This document shows, in pieces, positions 1 through 9,275 of a stretch of DNA of 64,000 nt (its first letter is position 1; every line of letters begins with the position of its first letter). Under the pieces are notes generated by a model, which saw only the letters and a list, made by a program, of their open reading frames with translations, was not told the origin of the DNA and did no database searches. The stretch lies in the NCBI GenBank assembly GCA_026389845.1, contig JAPLHB010000055.1:55738-119737 (forward strand). The letters run 5' to 3'. A program made the position numbers and the translations under genes. The stretch is from Chloroflexota bacterium (GTDB taxonomy: Bacteria > Chloroflexota > Anaerolineae > CG2-30-64-16).

Positions 1-285
1 TTTCAGGAGACCGGCGTGAACGCGGTGGCGGCGATGGGCCGGGCGCAGGGCCGCACCGATGCGTCTACCGATTCGGTGGTCGCCGAGGGCGAGCTGGACA
101 CGATGCAGTACGGCAACCTGCTCGAAGCCCGCGGTCTGGTGGGGATGCGCGGGGTGGGCTACAGCTACGACGGCCTCTGGTACGTCAAGCGCGTCCGTCA
201 CGTGATCGAGAAGGAGAAGTACACGCAGAGCTTCACGGTGACGCGTGAAGGATTGGGCTCGACGGTGCCGGTGGTGGTGCCGTAA
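1..285 (+). CDS. Baseplate hub protein, phage late control gpD-like (3' end only)
   Basis: Only the last 94 codons are in the window; the frame is open from base 1, so the GTG at 16 in the ORF track is not the real start. The tail GLWYVKRVRHVIEKEKY followed by SFTVTREGLGS is typical of the C-terminus of gpD/VgrG-type hub proteins of contractile tails and injection systems, which form the central trimer under the tube. The following genes (spike base, PAAR tip, gp25, J, I) fit that role. The family call is from recalled pattern similarity; the N-terminal hub barrels cannot be seen. Confidence 0.7.
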   Translation, partial: FQETGVNAVAAMGRAQGRTDASTDSVVAEGELDTMQYGNLLEARGLVGMRGVGYSYDGLWYVKRVRHVIEKEKYTQSFTVTREGLGSTVPVVVP

Positions 286-288
286 GGA

Positions 289-380
289 GTATCTTCTCAA
301 CCTGTAGGGGCGCACCCTTGCGGTCGCCCTGGCGGGCAGGCGCAAGGCCATGCCCCTACCCCGGATGATTGAGAAGATAC
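289..380. repeat. MITE-like inverted-repeat element with 8-bp target duplication
   Basis: A 92-bp element is bounded by perfect 12-bp inverted repeats, GTATCTTCTCAA and TTGAGAAGATAC. It is flanked on both sides by the direct repeat CGTAAGGA (281-288 and 381-388), which looks like a target-site duplication. The interior holds a second palindromic core, TGTAGGGGCG to GCCCCTAC. It has no coding capacity. A related copy lacking the left terminus lies at about 42105-42176, and the core alone recurs near 63648. Confidence 0.75.
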
Positions 381-397
381 CGTAAGGATCACATTTC

Positions 398-901
398 ATG
401 CCCCAAGGCTCATTTTTCGGTAAGTACCGAGGCAAAGTCGAGAACAACATTGACCCGATGATGCAGGGTCGCGTCCAGGTGAGCGTGCCGGCGGTGCTGG
501 GCGAAGGCTCACTGAGCTGGGCGATGCCGTGCGCACCATACGGCGGCTCGGGCGTGGGTTTCTTTGCCGTCCCACCGGTCGGCGCGAACGTCTGGGTGGA
601 GTTCGAGGGCGGCGATCCCGACTATCCGATCTGGGCCGGCTGCTTCTGGGGCATCGGCGAAGCCCCGGCCACGCCTGCGCTGCCGCAGATGAAGGTCCTG
701 AAGACCGATTGCATCACGCTCACCCTCAGCGACCTGCCGGGGATCGGCGGGGTCACGCTGGAGGTCAATCCGCCGGCAGTGCCCATGCCGCTCAAGCTGG
801 CCTTCTCGGTCAGCGGCATCGAGATCACCAACGGCGCGGCCAGTGTCAAGCTGACGCCGGTAAGCGTGTCGCTGAACAACGGCGCGCTGGAAGTTATCTG
901 A
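398..901 (+). CDS. Baseplate spike-base protein (gp5/VgrG OB-fold, gpV-like)
   Basis: 167 aa. Residues about 5-80 (GKYRGKVENNIDPMMQGRV, then VPPVGANVWVEFEGGDPDYP) match the OB-fold of gp5/VgrG and phage baseplate assembly protein V, which connects hub to piercing tip. The rest is beta-rich with alternating hydrophobics (VSGIEITNGAASVKLTPVSV), as expected for a short beta-spike. ATG start after the MITE-like element; 38 bp separate it from the PAAR-like gene. It probably forms the trimeric spike below the gpD hub. Large antisense ORFs over it are shadows. Confidence 0.85.
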   Translation: MPQGSFFGKYRGKVENNIDPMMQGRVQVSVPAVLGEGSLSWAMPCAPYGGSGVGFFAVPPVGANVWVEFEGGDPDYPIWAGCFWGIGEAPATPALPQMKVLKTDCITLTLSDLPGIGGVTLEVNPPAVPMPLKLAFSVSGIEITNGAASVKLTPVSVSLNNGALEVI

Positions 902-939
902 AAGTAGGGGCGGGTCTTGCACCTGCCACGGGAGCGGCC

Positions 940-1260
940 ATGCCGGGCTTCCTGGTCCATCTCGGCGCCACGGTCATTTGTAGCCACGGCGGACAGGCGA
1001 TGCCCGCCGCGCCGAACCCGCGCGTTTTGGTGGGTGGTCAGCCGGTGGCGACCCTCTCCACCCCATACACGGTCGCGGGCTGCGCGTTCGTGCCTCCCGC
1101 CGGCAACGGCCCGTGCGTGACCGCGCAGTTCGTCTCGGGCGCAACCCGGGTCTTGGCCGGTGGGGTTCCGGTCCTGGTGCAAAGCAGCCAGTCCATCTGT
1201 ACGCCCACCGGCACGCCGCTCGTCATCCTCGTCACCCAGTTTCGGGTGCGGGGAATGTGA
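940..1260 (+). CDS. PAAR-like spike-tip protein
   Basis: 106 aa from ATG 940 (the ORF track starts far upstream inside the previous gene in another frame). The protein is short and rich in Gly, Pro and Val, with MPGFLVHLGATVICSHGGQA at the N-terminus and repeated GGxPV turns (VGGQPVATL, AGGVPVLVQ). This matches PAAR/DUF4280-like tip proteins that cap the spike of contractile injection machines. His and Cys residues (CSHGG, GPCV, SICTP) could bind metal. Its place between gp5-like and gp25-like genes supports the call. The 38-bp upstream gap contains a partial GTAGGGGCGGG repeat motif. Confidence 0.75.
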   Translation: MPGFLVHLGATVICSHGGQAMPAAPNPRVLVGGQPVATLSTPYTVAGCAFVPPAGNGPCVTAQFVSGATRVLAGGVPVLVQSSQSICTPTGTPLVILVTQFRVRGM

Positions 1261-1267
1261 GGCCCTG

Positions 1268-1627
1268 ATGCACATTGACTATCCTTGGCATTTCGATCAC
1301 CGGGGGCGGACGGCCCTGACGGGGCAGGACGACTACATCCGTGACCTGATCGAGCAGGTGCTCTTCACCTCGCCCGGCGAACGGGTCAACCGGCCCGACT
1401 TCGGCTGCGGCCTGATGCAGCTCCTTTTCGCGCCCAACAGCCCCGAGTTGGTGACTGCTACTACCTTCATGGTGCAAGGCGCGCTGCAACGTTGGCTCGG
1501 CGATCTGATCCAGGTCGAGGCAGTCAACGTCGGGGCCGGGGAGTCCACGCTGCGGGTCACGGTGCAGTACGTCGTCCGCCGGGGGCAGGAGCGCCGGGTC
1601 GCGCAGTTCAGCAGAGGAGGGGTGTGA
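1268..1627 (+). CDS. Baseplate wedge protein, gpW/gp25 family
   Basis: 119 aa. The segment DYIRDLIEQVLFTSPGERVN followed by RPDFGCGLMQLLFAPN is the characteristic core of the gp25/gpW lysozyme-like-fold baseplate family, which links sheath to baseplate. The length is normal for the family. ATG at 1268 lies 7 bases after the PAAR-like stop; its TGA overlaps the next ATG (TGATG at 1625-1629), indicating translational coupling in the tail operon. Confidence 0.9.
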   Translation: MHIDYPWHFDHRGRTALTGQDDYIRDLIEQVLFTSPGERVNRPDFGCGLMQLLFAPNSPELVTATTFMVQGALQRWLGDLIQVEAVNVGAGESTLRVTVQYVVRRGQERRVAQFSRGGV

Positions 1628-4401
1628 TGGTGACCTACTCCTGCTGTGGCGACGACCGCCGGCGGGTCCTCGGTGAGCACGGCGGCCTGAAGGGGATTGA
1701 CTACGTCGAAGTCTCGCCCGACCAGGCGACCATTTTCGTGCACTTCCTCCCTGCGGAGCAGGGGATCGCGAAGGACCCGGTGCCGCACAGCCTGACCGCG
1801 GATAACGTGCGGATCACGGGCGGCGAGCGGGTCACGACGATCCGGGTGACGGGCGTGAGCTACGCCGGCAACGTGCTGGTGGTGACGGTCGCGGACGACA
1901 GCGCCGCGACGAGCGGCGTGGGCGACTTCTCGACCTATACCCTGCACCTGGCCGGCGTGCCCGATCTCGATCCACGACTGTCGTCCATCGCGTTCTCGTT
2001 TAAGGCCGGCTGCCCCACCGATTTCGACCCGAAAGCCGCGCCCGGCTGCCCGGTCGAGCCATCCGTACGGCCCGAGATCAGCTATCTGGCCAAGGATTAT
2101 GCCAGCTTCCGCCAGCTCATGCTCGACCGGCTATCCCTGCTGATGCCCGGCTGGACCGAGCGCAACCCGGCCGACACCGGCATCATGCTGGTAGAACTGC
2201 TGGCCCACGTCGGCGACCTCCTCTCCTACCGGCAGGACGCGGTAGCCACGGAGGCCTATCTCAGCACTGCACGGCTCCGTACCTCGGTCCGCCGGCACGT
2301 GCGCCTGGTTGACTACGACATGCACGACGGCTGTAATGCGCGCACCTGGGCCCAGGTGCGCGTCAGCGCCGAACGGCTCCGCCTGCCCGCCGGGACCCAG
2401 TTGCTGACCGCGGTGGAGAACCAGCCGATCCGCATTGCGCCGGGCACCGCTGCCTATGTCGAGGCGATCAGTCAGGGGCCGGAGGTGTTCGAGACGGTGG
2501 AGCCGGCCGCGCTCTACGCAGAGCACAACCGCCTAACCTTCTATACCTGGGGCGACCGCGATTGCTGCCTGCCGAAGGCCGCGACGTCGGCGACGCTGGC
2601 CGGAAAGCTGCCGCGGCTCACCGCGGGGGACGTGCTTCTGCTCGTCCAGCAGCGCGATCCGGTGACCGGGCTTCAAGAGGACGCGGACCGGGACCGTCGC
2701 CACGCGGTGCGCTTGACCCACGTCCGAACCATCGAGGATCCTCTCGGCGGCCGTCTCGACCCCAGTCCGGACGACAACCCGCGGCCTGTCACTCACATCG
2801 AGTGGGCCGCGGAGGACGCGCTGCCCTTCCCGTTCTGCATCTCGGGGACGGGAAGCGCGACCGGAAAATACCACGAGGATATCACCGTCGCACTGGGCAA
2901 CGTCGTCCTGGCCGATCACGGCCGCTCGCTGCCCTATCCCGAGCTTTACCACGAGGGCCGGGTGCTGGCTGGCCCGGCGCTGCCCCGGCCCGAGGCGCTG
3001 CCCGCGGCGCCCGCCCCCACATTGTTCCTCGCGGCCGACAGGGGCGCCGGCCGCGCACGCTGCGAGCGAGCTGCGCAGGAGCCTGTGCCGGTGCGCTACC
3101 GGCCTCAACTCAAGTCCGGCCCGCTGACCCAGGCGGTACCCTACCGGCAGGAGCCGCTCTTTGGACTGTCGTTTACTGCGGCGCAGGGGACCGAGCTGGA
3201 CAGCGGTACGCTGCCCGCCGACCTGCGCCGTGAGTTGGTAGACCGGGGGCTGCAACCTGACCCGGACGGGACCGCAATCCAGGGCGGGGCCGACGAGTGG
3301 TCGCTGAGCGATGACCACCGCGGCTTTGTCCTCCGCCGCGAACCCGAGCCATCGGGCAGCGGCGAGCGGTTGAACGTCTACGCGCTGCCGCCCCCGGCCA
3401 GGAGGATTACCCAGTGGAGCGCACGCGACGCCCGGCCCGCGGTCATCCTCTACAGCCCGAACGCGGAGGACACGGCCCGGTCTCAGTGGACGCCTGTCCG
3501 GCATCTGCTCAACAGCGGCCCGGCCAGCCGTGAGTTCGTGGTCGAGGTCGAGAACGATGGGTCCGCCAAGATCCGCTTCGGCGACGACCGTTTCGGACAG
3601 CGGCCGAACCAGGGAGCGACCTTCGACGCGGTCTACCGGGTGGGCAACGGCAGCCGGGGCAACATCGGCGCGGAGACGCTCGTGCACATCGTCAGCACTG
3701 AGCCGGGGATCAGCTCGGTGACCAACCCGCTGCCCGCGTGGGGCGGGGTCGAGCCGGAGAGCGCTGACCATGCCCGGCAGATGGCGCCCTACGTCTTCCG
3801 CACGCAGGAACGCGCTGTGACCCCCGACGACTACGCGGAGGTCGCGATGCGCCATCCGGGCGTCCAGCGCGCGGCCGCAACGCTGCGCTGGACCGGAAGC
3901 TGGTTCACGGTCCAGTTGACCGGCGACCGGTTCGGCGGGCTGGAGGTAGACGACCCGTTCGAGCGCGAGCTGGGCCGTTTTCTCGACCGCTACCGGATGG
4001 CGGGGCAAGATGTCGAGATCGAGGGGCCGCACACCGTGCCGCTCGAGATCGAGATGCGGGTGTGCCTGAAGCCCGACGCCTCCCGCAGCGACGTGGCCGA
4101 GCAGTTGCTCGCGATCTACAGCGCGGGGACGCTGCCGGACGGCCGGCGGGGGGTCTTCCATCCCGACGACTTCACCTTCGGCCAGCCAGTCTACCTGAGC
4201 CAGGTCTACCGGGCGGCCGAGGGGATCGCGGGCGTCGCGTCGTACGAGATCACCACGTTTCAGCGCCAGGGCGCGCCGAGCCGGAAGGGGCTTGACGAGG
4301 GTAAGCTGGCGCTGGGCCGGCTGGAGATCGCGCGGCTGGATAACAACCCCAACTTCCCGGAGCATGGCGTGTTCCGACTGAAACTGGAGGGCGGCAGATG
4401 A
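1627..4401 (+). CDS. Putative baseplate assembly protein (J-like), first copy
   Basis: 924 aa from ATG 1627; the ORF-track start at 1492 lies inside gp25. The N-terminus (about 1-110) is a beta-rich extension. The signature ISYLAKDYASFRQLMLDRLS, then PADTGIMLVELLAHVGDLLSYRQD, identifies the large baseplate J-like family of phage-tail-like operons, with a C-terminal J domain (PGVQRAAATLRW, then EIEMRVCLKPDA). It is predicted to form a wedge arm of the baseplate. It overlaps the next gene by ATGA and is distantly related to that gene's product, suggesting two different wedge proteins. Confidence 0.88.
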   Translation: MVTYSCCGDDRRRVLGEHGGLKGIDYVEVSPDQATIFVHFLPAEQGIAKDPVPHSLTADNVRITGGERVTTIRVTGVSYAGNVLVVTVADDSAATSGVGDFSTYTLHLAGVPDLDPRLSSIAFSFKAGCPTDFDPKAAPGCPVEPSVRPEISYLAKDYASFRQLMLDRLSLLMPGWTERNPADTGIMLVELLAHVGDLLSYRQDAVATEAYLSTARLRTSVRRHVRLVDYDMHDGCNARTWAQVRVSAERLRLPAGTQLLTAVENQPIRIAPGTAAYVEAISQGPEVFETVEPAALYAEHNRLTFYTWGDRDCCLPKAATSATLAGKLPRLTAGDVLLLVQQRDPVTGLQEDADRDRRHAVRLTHVRTIEDPLGGRLDPSPDDNPRPVTHIEWAAEDALPFPFCISGTGSATGKYHEDITVALGNVVLADHGRSLPYPELYHEGRVLAGPALPRPEALPAAPAPTLFLAADRGAGRARCERAAQEPVPVRYRPQLKSGPLTQAVPYRQEPLFGLSFTAAQGTELDSGTLPADLRRELVDRGLQPDPDGTAIQGGADEWSLSDDHRGFVLRREPEPSGSGERLNVYALPPPARRITQWSARDARPAVILYSPNAEDTARSQWTPVRHLLNSGPASREFVVEVENDGSAKIRFGDDRFGQRPNQGATFDAVYRVGNGSRGNIGAETLVHIVSTEPGISSVTNPLPAWGGVEPESADHARQMAPYVFRTQERAVTPDDYAEVAMRHPGVQRAAATLRWTGSWFTVQLTGDRFGGLEVDDPFERELGRFLDRYRMAGQDVEIEGPHTVPLEIEMRVCLKPDASRSDVAEQLLAIYSAGTLPDGRRGVFHPDDFTFGQPVYLSQVYRAAEGIAGVASYEITTFQRQGAPSRKGLDEGKLALGRLEIARLDNNPNFPEHGVFRLKLEGGR

Positions 4402-7109
4402 GCCTGACGGCCGATCCCAACGCGCGCCAGGGGGCGGAATGCGGCTGCTGCGAGGGGCTGCAGCCGCAGACGCCGGCCCGAATCTACAACAGGCCGGGCC
4501 TGGCCGCGATTGCCTACCGCACCGGCGACCACGCGAGATTCAAGGCCAGCATGCTCGCTGCGCTTTCGGCCGTGCGCCGGCGGCCCGCGCTGGGCGGGCT
4601 GCGCACGCGCGAAGACGACGACCCGAGCCTCGCGCTGCTGGACGCCTGGGCCACCATCGCGGACGTCCTCACATTCTACCAGGAGCGCATCGCCAACGAA
4701 TCCTACCTGCGGACCGCGACCGAGCGCCTTTCGGTCGCGTACCTGGCCGCGCTGACCGGGTATCACCTGCAGCCGGGCGTGGCCGCATCAACGTATCTGG
4801 CGTTCACGCTCGAAGACAGCCCAGGCGCCACGACGCTCCCCGCCGCGTCGATCGGCGTCGGGACGCGCGTCCAGAGCATCCCATCCGGCGGCGGACTGCC
4901 GCAGACCTTCGAGACGGTGCAGGCGGTCACCGGCCGGCCGGAGTGGAACGCGCTCAAGCCGCGCCTCACCCAGCCCCAGGTGATCAGCAAGAGCGTGGCG
5001 GGCGTGACCGTCAAGGGGCTGGCGACGACGATCAAGGCCGGTGACTCGGTGCTCATCGTCGAGTCGCCGGGGGTCCAGGCGCTGCGGACCGTCACGCGCA
5101 CCTCGGTGACAAAGGAAACGCAGACGACGTATGTCGAACTGGATAGGGCGGGCGGCGAAGTGCTCGCGGTGAAGGAAGATGTCTTCGAGAGGACCACCTT
5201 CCCTGTCGCGCTGCAGCCGCTGAGTAACGCGGCAGTCAATACGCACCTGATCGGCTACCGCTGGCGCGCGGCCGACGTGGTGACGCTGGCCTCGGTGCAG
5301 CGCTGGTCGCTGCGCAGTCTCAAGGCCAATATCAGCCACGTGTTGGGACATCCCACGACGCAGCCTGACGCGGGCATCTTCCTCTTCCGCAGGACCGCCG
5401 CCCCCTTCGGTTACAACGCGCCGGTCTGGCAGTTGCTGTCCGAGACCCAGCGAGGGGCGCTGGCCGCGAGCTACGGGTACACGGAGCCTGACGGGTGGGA
5501 GGGCCGCACCGTCCAGCAGGATTCCGGGGCGGACAAAAACCTGCTTTACCTCGATACGACGTACCCGGCGATTGCCACGGAGAGCTGGATCGTACTGCGC
5601 AACCAGCAAAACAGCACGATGCTGTTCCAGGTGGCTGACAACGTCGAGATGTCGCGGACGGCCTACACCGTGAGCGGGAAGGTCTCACGGCTGAAAGTGA
5701 AGGGCACGCTGCCCAGCAGTTATAAGCTGCGCGAGACCAGCGTGCTGGTCGAGAGCGAGAGGATCGAGCTGGCCGAGGCGCCGCTACCCGAGCAGATGGA
5801 GCGGGACGCGATCGCGCTGGCGGGCGCGTACCCCGAGCTGGCGGCCGGCCAGCCGGTCATCGTTACGGGCGAGCCGCTGGACCCAGCCGGGCAGGTCACG
5901 AGCGAGGTCGCGACCCTGTTGGATGTGACGATCGAGGGCGGATACACCAGGCTCTACCTCAAAAAGCCGCTGGCGCACGATTACGTCCGCAAGACCGTTA
6001 CCTTCAACGCCAACGTCGCGCTCGCCACCCACGGCGAGACGAAACAGGAAGTGCTGGGCAGCGGCGACGCGAGCCAGGCCTACCAGTCGTTCAAGCTGAA
6101 ACACCCACCGCTGACCTACGTCGTCTTCGCCGAATCGGGAAAGGCCGAATCAACCCTGGAGGTGCGCGTCAACGACCTCCTCTGGCACGAAGCGGAGGAC
6201 CTGGCCCGGCTCGGTCCGCACGACCGCCGCTATATCGTGCGGCTGGCCGACGATGGCTCTACGACGATCACCTTTGGCGACGGCGAGCACGGCGCGCGGC
6301 TGCCCACGGGGGTCGAGAACGTGTCCGCGACCTACCGCAGCGGCAGCGGCCTCGACGGCCAACTGGACGCCGGGCAGCTCGCGTTGTTGACCAGGCGGCC
6401 GCCCGGCGTCCGCGCGGTGACCAACCCGACCCCCACGACCGGCGCGGACGACGCAGCCTCGCGCGACGCGGTGCGCCGCAACGCACCGCTGGCAGTCCTC
6501 ACGCTCGACCGGATCGTGTCGTTGCAGGATTATGAGGACTACGCCCGCGCTTTCCCTGGGGTGGCCAAGGCGCTGGCGACGCTCGCCTGGGAGGGGCAGA
6601 CGCAGGCGGTGTTCCTCACCGTCGTCGGCCCTCGGGGCGACGAGCTGCCGCAGGACGGGCAGACGCTCCTGGGACTCCTGACCGCCCTGCGCAAGTACGG
6701 CGACCCGCACACCCCGCTGCACGTCCGGTCGTGCCGCCAGGCCTGGTTCCAGGTGCAGGTCAACGTCAAGGTGCATGGGGACTACGTGCAGGCGCGCGTG
6801 TTCACGACGATCGAGCAGGCGCTACGTGACCGCTTCTCATTCGATGCGCGCGAGTTCGGCCAGCCGGTGAGCATCGGCGAAGTCGTCGCGGCGGTCCAGA
6901 ATGTCCCGGGCGTGGTCGCCGCGGACGTTGACTATCTCTACCGGACCTATGACCAGAAAGCAGCGGGCGAGCTTGTCGCTGCATCGCCGGCGTGGAACGC
7001 GATCCTCCTCGCGGAACGGCCGCGATCGGGTGCAGACGTGACGACCATGCTCCCGGCCGAGCTGCTGACGCTGGACCCCCGCCCGCTGACACTGGGGGTG
7101 ATGCCGTGA
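4398..7109 (+). CDS. Putative baseplate assembly protein (J-like), second copy
   Basis: 903 aa. Shares the large-J architecture with the preceding gene: an N-terminal segment PSLALLDAWATIADVLTFYQ and ERIANESYLRTATERLSV, a long beta-rich middle, a FGDGEHGARLP-type motif near residue 630 and a C-terminal J domain ending in AREFGQPVSIGEVVAAVQNV. It starts on the ATGA overlap with the upstream gene; its TGA overlaps the GTG start of the next. Cys-rich start (CGCCEG) is common in this family. It probably builds the second wedge ring component. Confidence 0.87.
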   Translation: MSLTADPNARQGAECGCCEGLQPQTPARIYNRPGLAAIAYRTGDHARFKASMLAALSAVRRRPALGGLRTREDDDPSLALLDAWATIADVLTFYQERIANESYLRTATERLSVAYLAALTGYHLQPGVAASTYLAFTLEDSPGATTLPAASIGVGTRVQSIPSGGGLPQTFETVQAVTGRPEWNALKPRLTQPQVISKSVAGVTVKGLATTIKAGDSVLIVESPGVQALRTVTRTSVTKETQTTYVELDRAGGEVLAVKEDVFERTTFPVALQPLSNAAVNTHLIGYRWRAADVVTLASVQRWSLRSLKANISHVLGHPTTQPDAGIFLFRRTAAPFGYNAPVWQLLSETQRGALAASYGYTEPDGWEGRTVQQDSGADKNLLYLDTTYPAIATESWIVLRNQQNSTMLFQVADNVEMSRTAYTVSGKVSRLKVKGTLPSSYKLRETSVLVESERIELAEAPLPEQMERDAIALAGAYPELAAGQPVIVTGEPLDPAGQVTSEVATLLDVTIEGGYTRLYLKKPLAHDYVRKTVTFNANVALATHGETKQEVLGSGDASQAYQSFKLKHPPLTYVVFAESGKAESTLEVRVNDLLWHEAEDLARLGPHDRRYIVRLADDGSTTITFGDGEHGARLPTGVENVSATYRSGSGLDGQLDAGQLALLTRRPPGVRAVTNPTPTTGADDAASRDAVRRNAPLAVLTLDRIVSLQDYEDYARAFPGVAKALATLAWEGQTQAVFLTVVGPRGDELPQDGQTLLGLLTALRKYGDPHTPLHVRSCRQAWFQVQVNVKVHGDYVQARVFTTIEQALRDRFSFDAREFGQPVSIGEVVAAVQNVPGVVAADVDYLYRTYDQKAAGELVAASPAWNAILLAERPRSGADVTTMLPAELLTLDPRPLTLGVMP

Positions 7110-9235
7110 GCCTCGACCTGGAAAGCCTCTACTCGCTGTTGCCCGCCATCTACCGCGTCCGCGACGCGGAGCAGGCCCGCGACGGCGGTCACGCCGAAGA
7201 GCTCAAGGCGCTGCTCGACGTGATCGCGGAGCAGGCGGCGGTGCTGGAAGAGAACCTGGCGCAGTTGTACGATGACCAGTTCATCGAGACATGCGCTGAG
7301 TGGGTGGTACCCTACATCGGCGATGCGCTGGGGGTGCATCCACTCAGCGCGGGGGGCGAGACCGCGGCCTACAGCCTGCGCGCCTACGTTGCCAACACCA
7401 TCGCGTATCGCCGGCGCAAGGGCACCGCGAGCGTGCTGGAGCAACTGGCCCGTGATGTGAGCGGATGGCCGGCCCGCGCGGTGGAGTTCTTCCAACTCCT
7501 CGCGACCACGCAGCACCTGGCCCACCTGCGCCCCGCCGCAACCACGGTTAACCTGCGTGCGGCGGACCGGCTCGACCTGCTCGACACCCCCTTTGACACC
7601 CTCGCACACACGGGCGAGGTGCGCCGCATCGCCAACCGCCGCGGCAAGTATAACATCCCGCACGTCGGTATCTTCCTGTGGCGGCTGGGGGCTTACCTGA
7701 TGTCCCGCGCACCCGCGTCGGGCGCGGACGGGCTGTACCACTTCAGCCCCCTGGGCCACGACATGCCGCTATTCCATCAGCCGCTCACCGAAACGGAGAT
7801 GACCCACCTGGCAGAGGAGGCCGACGTGCCCGGGCCGATCCGCCCGCGCGGCCTGGCAGCGGACCTGACCGGTTATTGGGACCGCTTCTCGGGGGAAGCC
7901 GGCGAAGACCAGCCGCAGCACAGCCGGTACTACGGCCTTGACCGCTCGCTTGCCATCTACCGCGACGGCGAGCTGGTGCAGCCTCTGGACCTGGTCGTAG
8001 CGGACCTGGAGCCGTGGGAGAAGCCGCGGCCAGGCAAGGTGGCGATTGACCCGCGACGCGGGCGACTGGCGTTCGCCGAGCACGAGACGCCAGCGCACGT
8101 CGCGGTCTCGTACAGCTACGGCTTCAGCGCGGACATGGGCGGTGGCCCCTATGACCGGCAGGCAACGTTGGACCCGGCGCCCCCGGAGACGACGTTGCTG
8201 GTGCCCGTGTCGAAGAACGGCACGACCAAGACGCTGCAGCACGCGCTGCACCATTGGGATCCGATCGCCAGGCCCCGCTGTGTGATCCGCATCGAAGACA
8301 ACGGGATCTACGGCGGCGTGTTCAACGTGACCCTCGGCCCACACACTACGCTGGTCATCGAGGCGGCCGACGGCTTCCGGCCCATCTGGCGCGCACTCAG
8401 CCCTATCGGGGTCACGGGCCACGAGGATGCCATATTCGCTCTGAATGGCATCCTGGTTGAGGGCAGCCTGACGCTGCATGGCGATGTGGCATGCACCCTT
8501 TCGCACTGTACGCTGGTGCCCGGCAGCGGCCTAAACAAGGACGGCACTGCACACTTGCCCGCGGCGGACGGCCTGCGCGCCGCTGCCGGCGGCCACCCAC
8601 AGGTGACTGTGGCCGACAGCATCGTCGGGCCGATCCGCCTGAGCGCGGACGCCGGCCTGCTGGTCCTTCGGGACAGCATCGTTGATGCGCCGACCGCCAA
8701 GGGATCGGGCAGCCCGGCCGTGGCCGCGTACGCAATCGCGGCCAACGACACGGGCACGGCGCCCGGCCCCGCGGCCACGCTGGAGCGGTGCACTATCTTC
8801 GGCCGGAGCCACGTGCGCCAGGTGGAGGCGACCGACGTGATCTTCACCGACCTCCTGCACGTCGAGCGACGGCAGGCGGGCTGGCTGCGCTTCTGCTACA
8901 CGCCGCCCGGCTCCGTGACCCCGCGGCGCTACCGGTGCCAGCCCGACCTGGCGCTCGCCGCGTATGCGGCGGCGGCCGGCAAAACGATGCAGGCCCTGAC
9001 CGCGGCCGAGGCTGCGCAGGTGCGCCCGCAGTTCACCATCCGGCGCTACGGTGCGCCGGCTTACGCCCAGCTCAGCACGGCCTGCTCGGCTGCGATTAAG
9101 GCTGGGGGCGAAGACGGCGCGGAGATGGGCGCGTTCAACCGGCTCAAGCAGACGCAGCGGGAGGCGAACCTGCAGGCCGCGCTGCGCGAGTACCTGCGAT
9201 TCGGGCTGGAGACAGGTATCTTCTGGGTCAGTTGA
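7106..9235 (+). CDS. Phage tail protein I-like baseplate/tail-fibre connector
   Basis: 709 aa, chosen start GTG 7106 (GTGAGCCTC), which overlaps the previous stop and is the first start that gives the conserved N-terminus LESLYSLLPAIYRVRDAEQ; the track start at 6992 is inside the previous gene. Residues 1-150 resemble the tail-protein-I domain (QLYDDQFIETCAEWVVPYIG). The C-terminal half, from about 420, is rich in short beta strands and Gly turns, like a beta-helix or fibre. Probably attaches the terminal DUF6519 protein to the baseplate. Confidence 0.8.
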   Translation: MSLDLESLYSLLPAIYRVRDAEQARDGGHAEELKALLDVIAEQAAVLEENLAQLYDDQFIETCAEWVVPYIGDALGVHPLSAGGETAAYSLRAYVANTIAYRRRKGTASVLEQLARDVSGWPARAVEFFQLLATTQHLAHLRPAATTVNLRAADRLDLLDTPFDTLAHTGEVRRIANRRGKYNIPHVGIFLWRLGAYLMSRAPASGADGLYHFSPLGHDMPLFHQPLTETEMTHLAEEADVPGPIRPRGLAADLTGYWDRFSGEAGEDQPQHSRYYGLDRSLAIYRDGELVQPLDLVVADLEPWEKPRPGKVAIDPRRGRLAFAEHETPAHVAVSYSYGFSADMGGGPYDRQATLDPAPPETTLLVPVSKNGTTKTLQHALHHWDPIARPRCVIRIEDNGIYGGVFNVTLGPHTTLVIEAADGFRPIWRALSPIGVTGHEDAIFALNGILVEGSLTLHGDVACTLSHCTLVPGSGLNKDGTAHLPAADGLRAAAGGHPQVTVADSIVGPIRLSADAGLLVLRDSIVDAPTAKGSGSPAVAAYAIAANDTGTAPGPAATLERCTIFGRSHVRQVEATDVIFTDLLHVERRQAGWLRFCYTPPGSVTPRRYRCQPDLALAAYAAAAGKTMQALTAAEAAQVRPQFTIRRYGAPAYAQLSTACSAAIKAGGEDGAEMGAFNRLKQTQREANLQAALREYLRFGLETGIFWVS

Positions 9236-9275
9236 TGATTCGTTGACACGCCACACGGCGTGAGGAGCGTCGAGC

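Noticed and set aside
2533-4365. 610-aa antisense ORF under the first baseplate gene
   Set aside because: Composition typical of a GC-rich shadow; the + strand gene has clear family motifs and operon overlaps.
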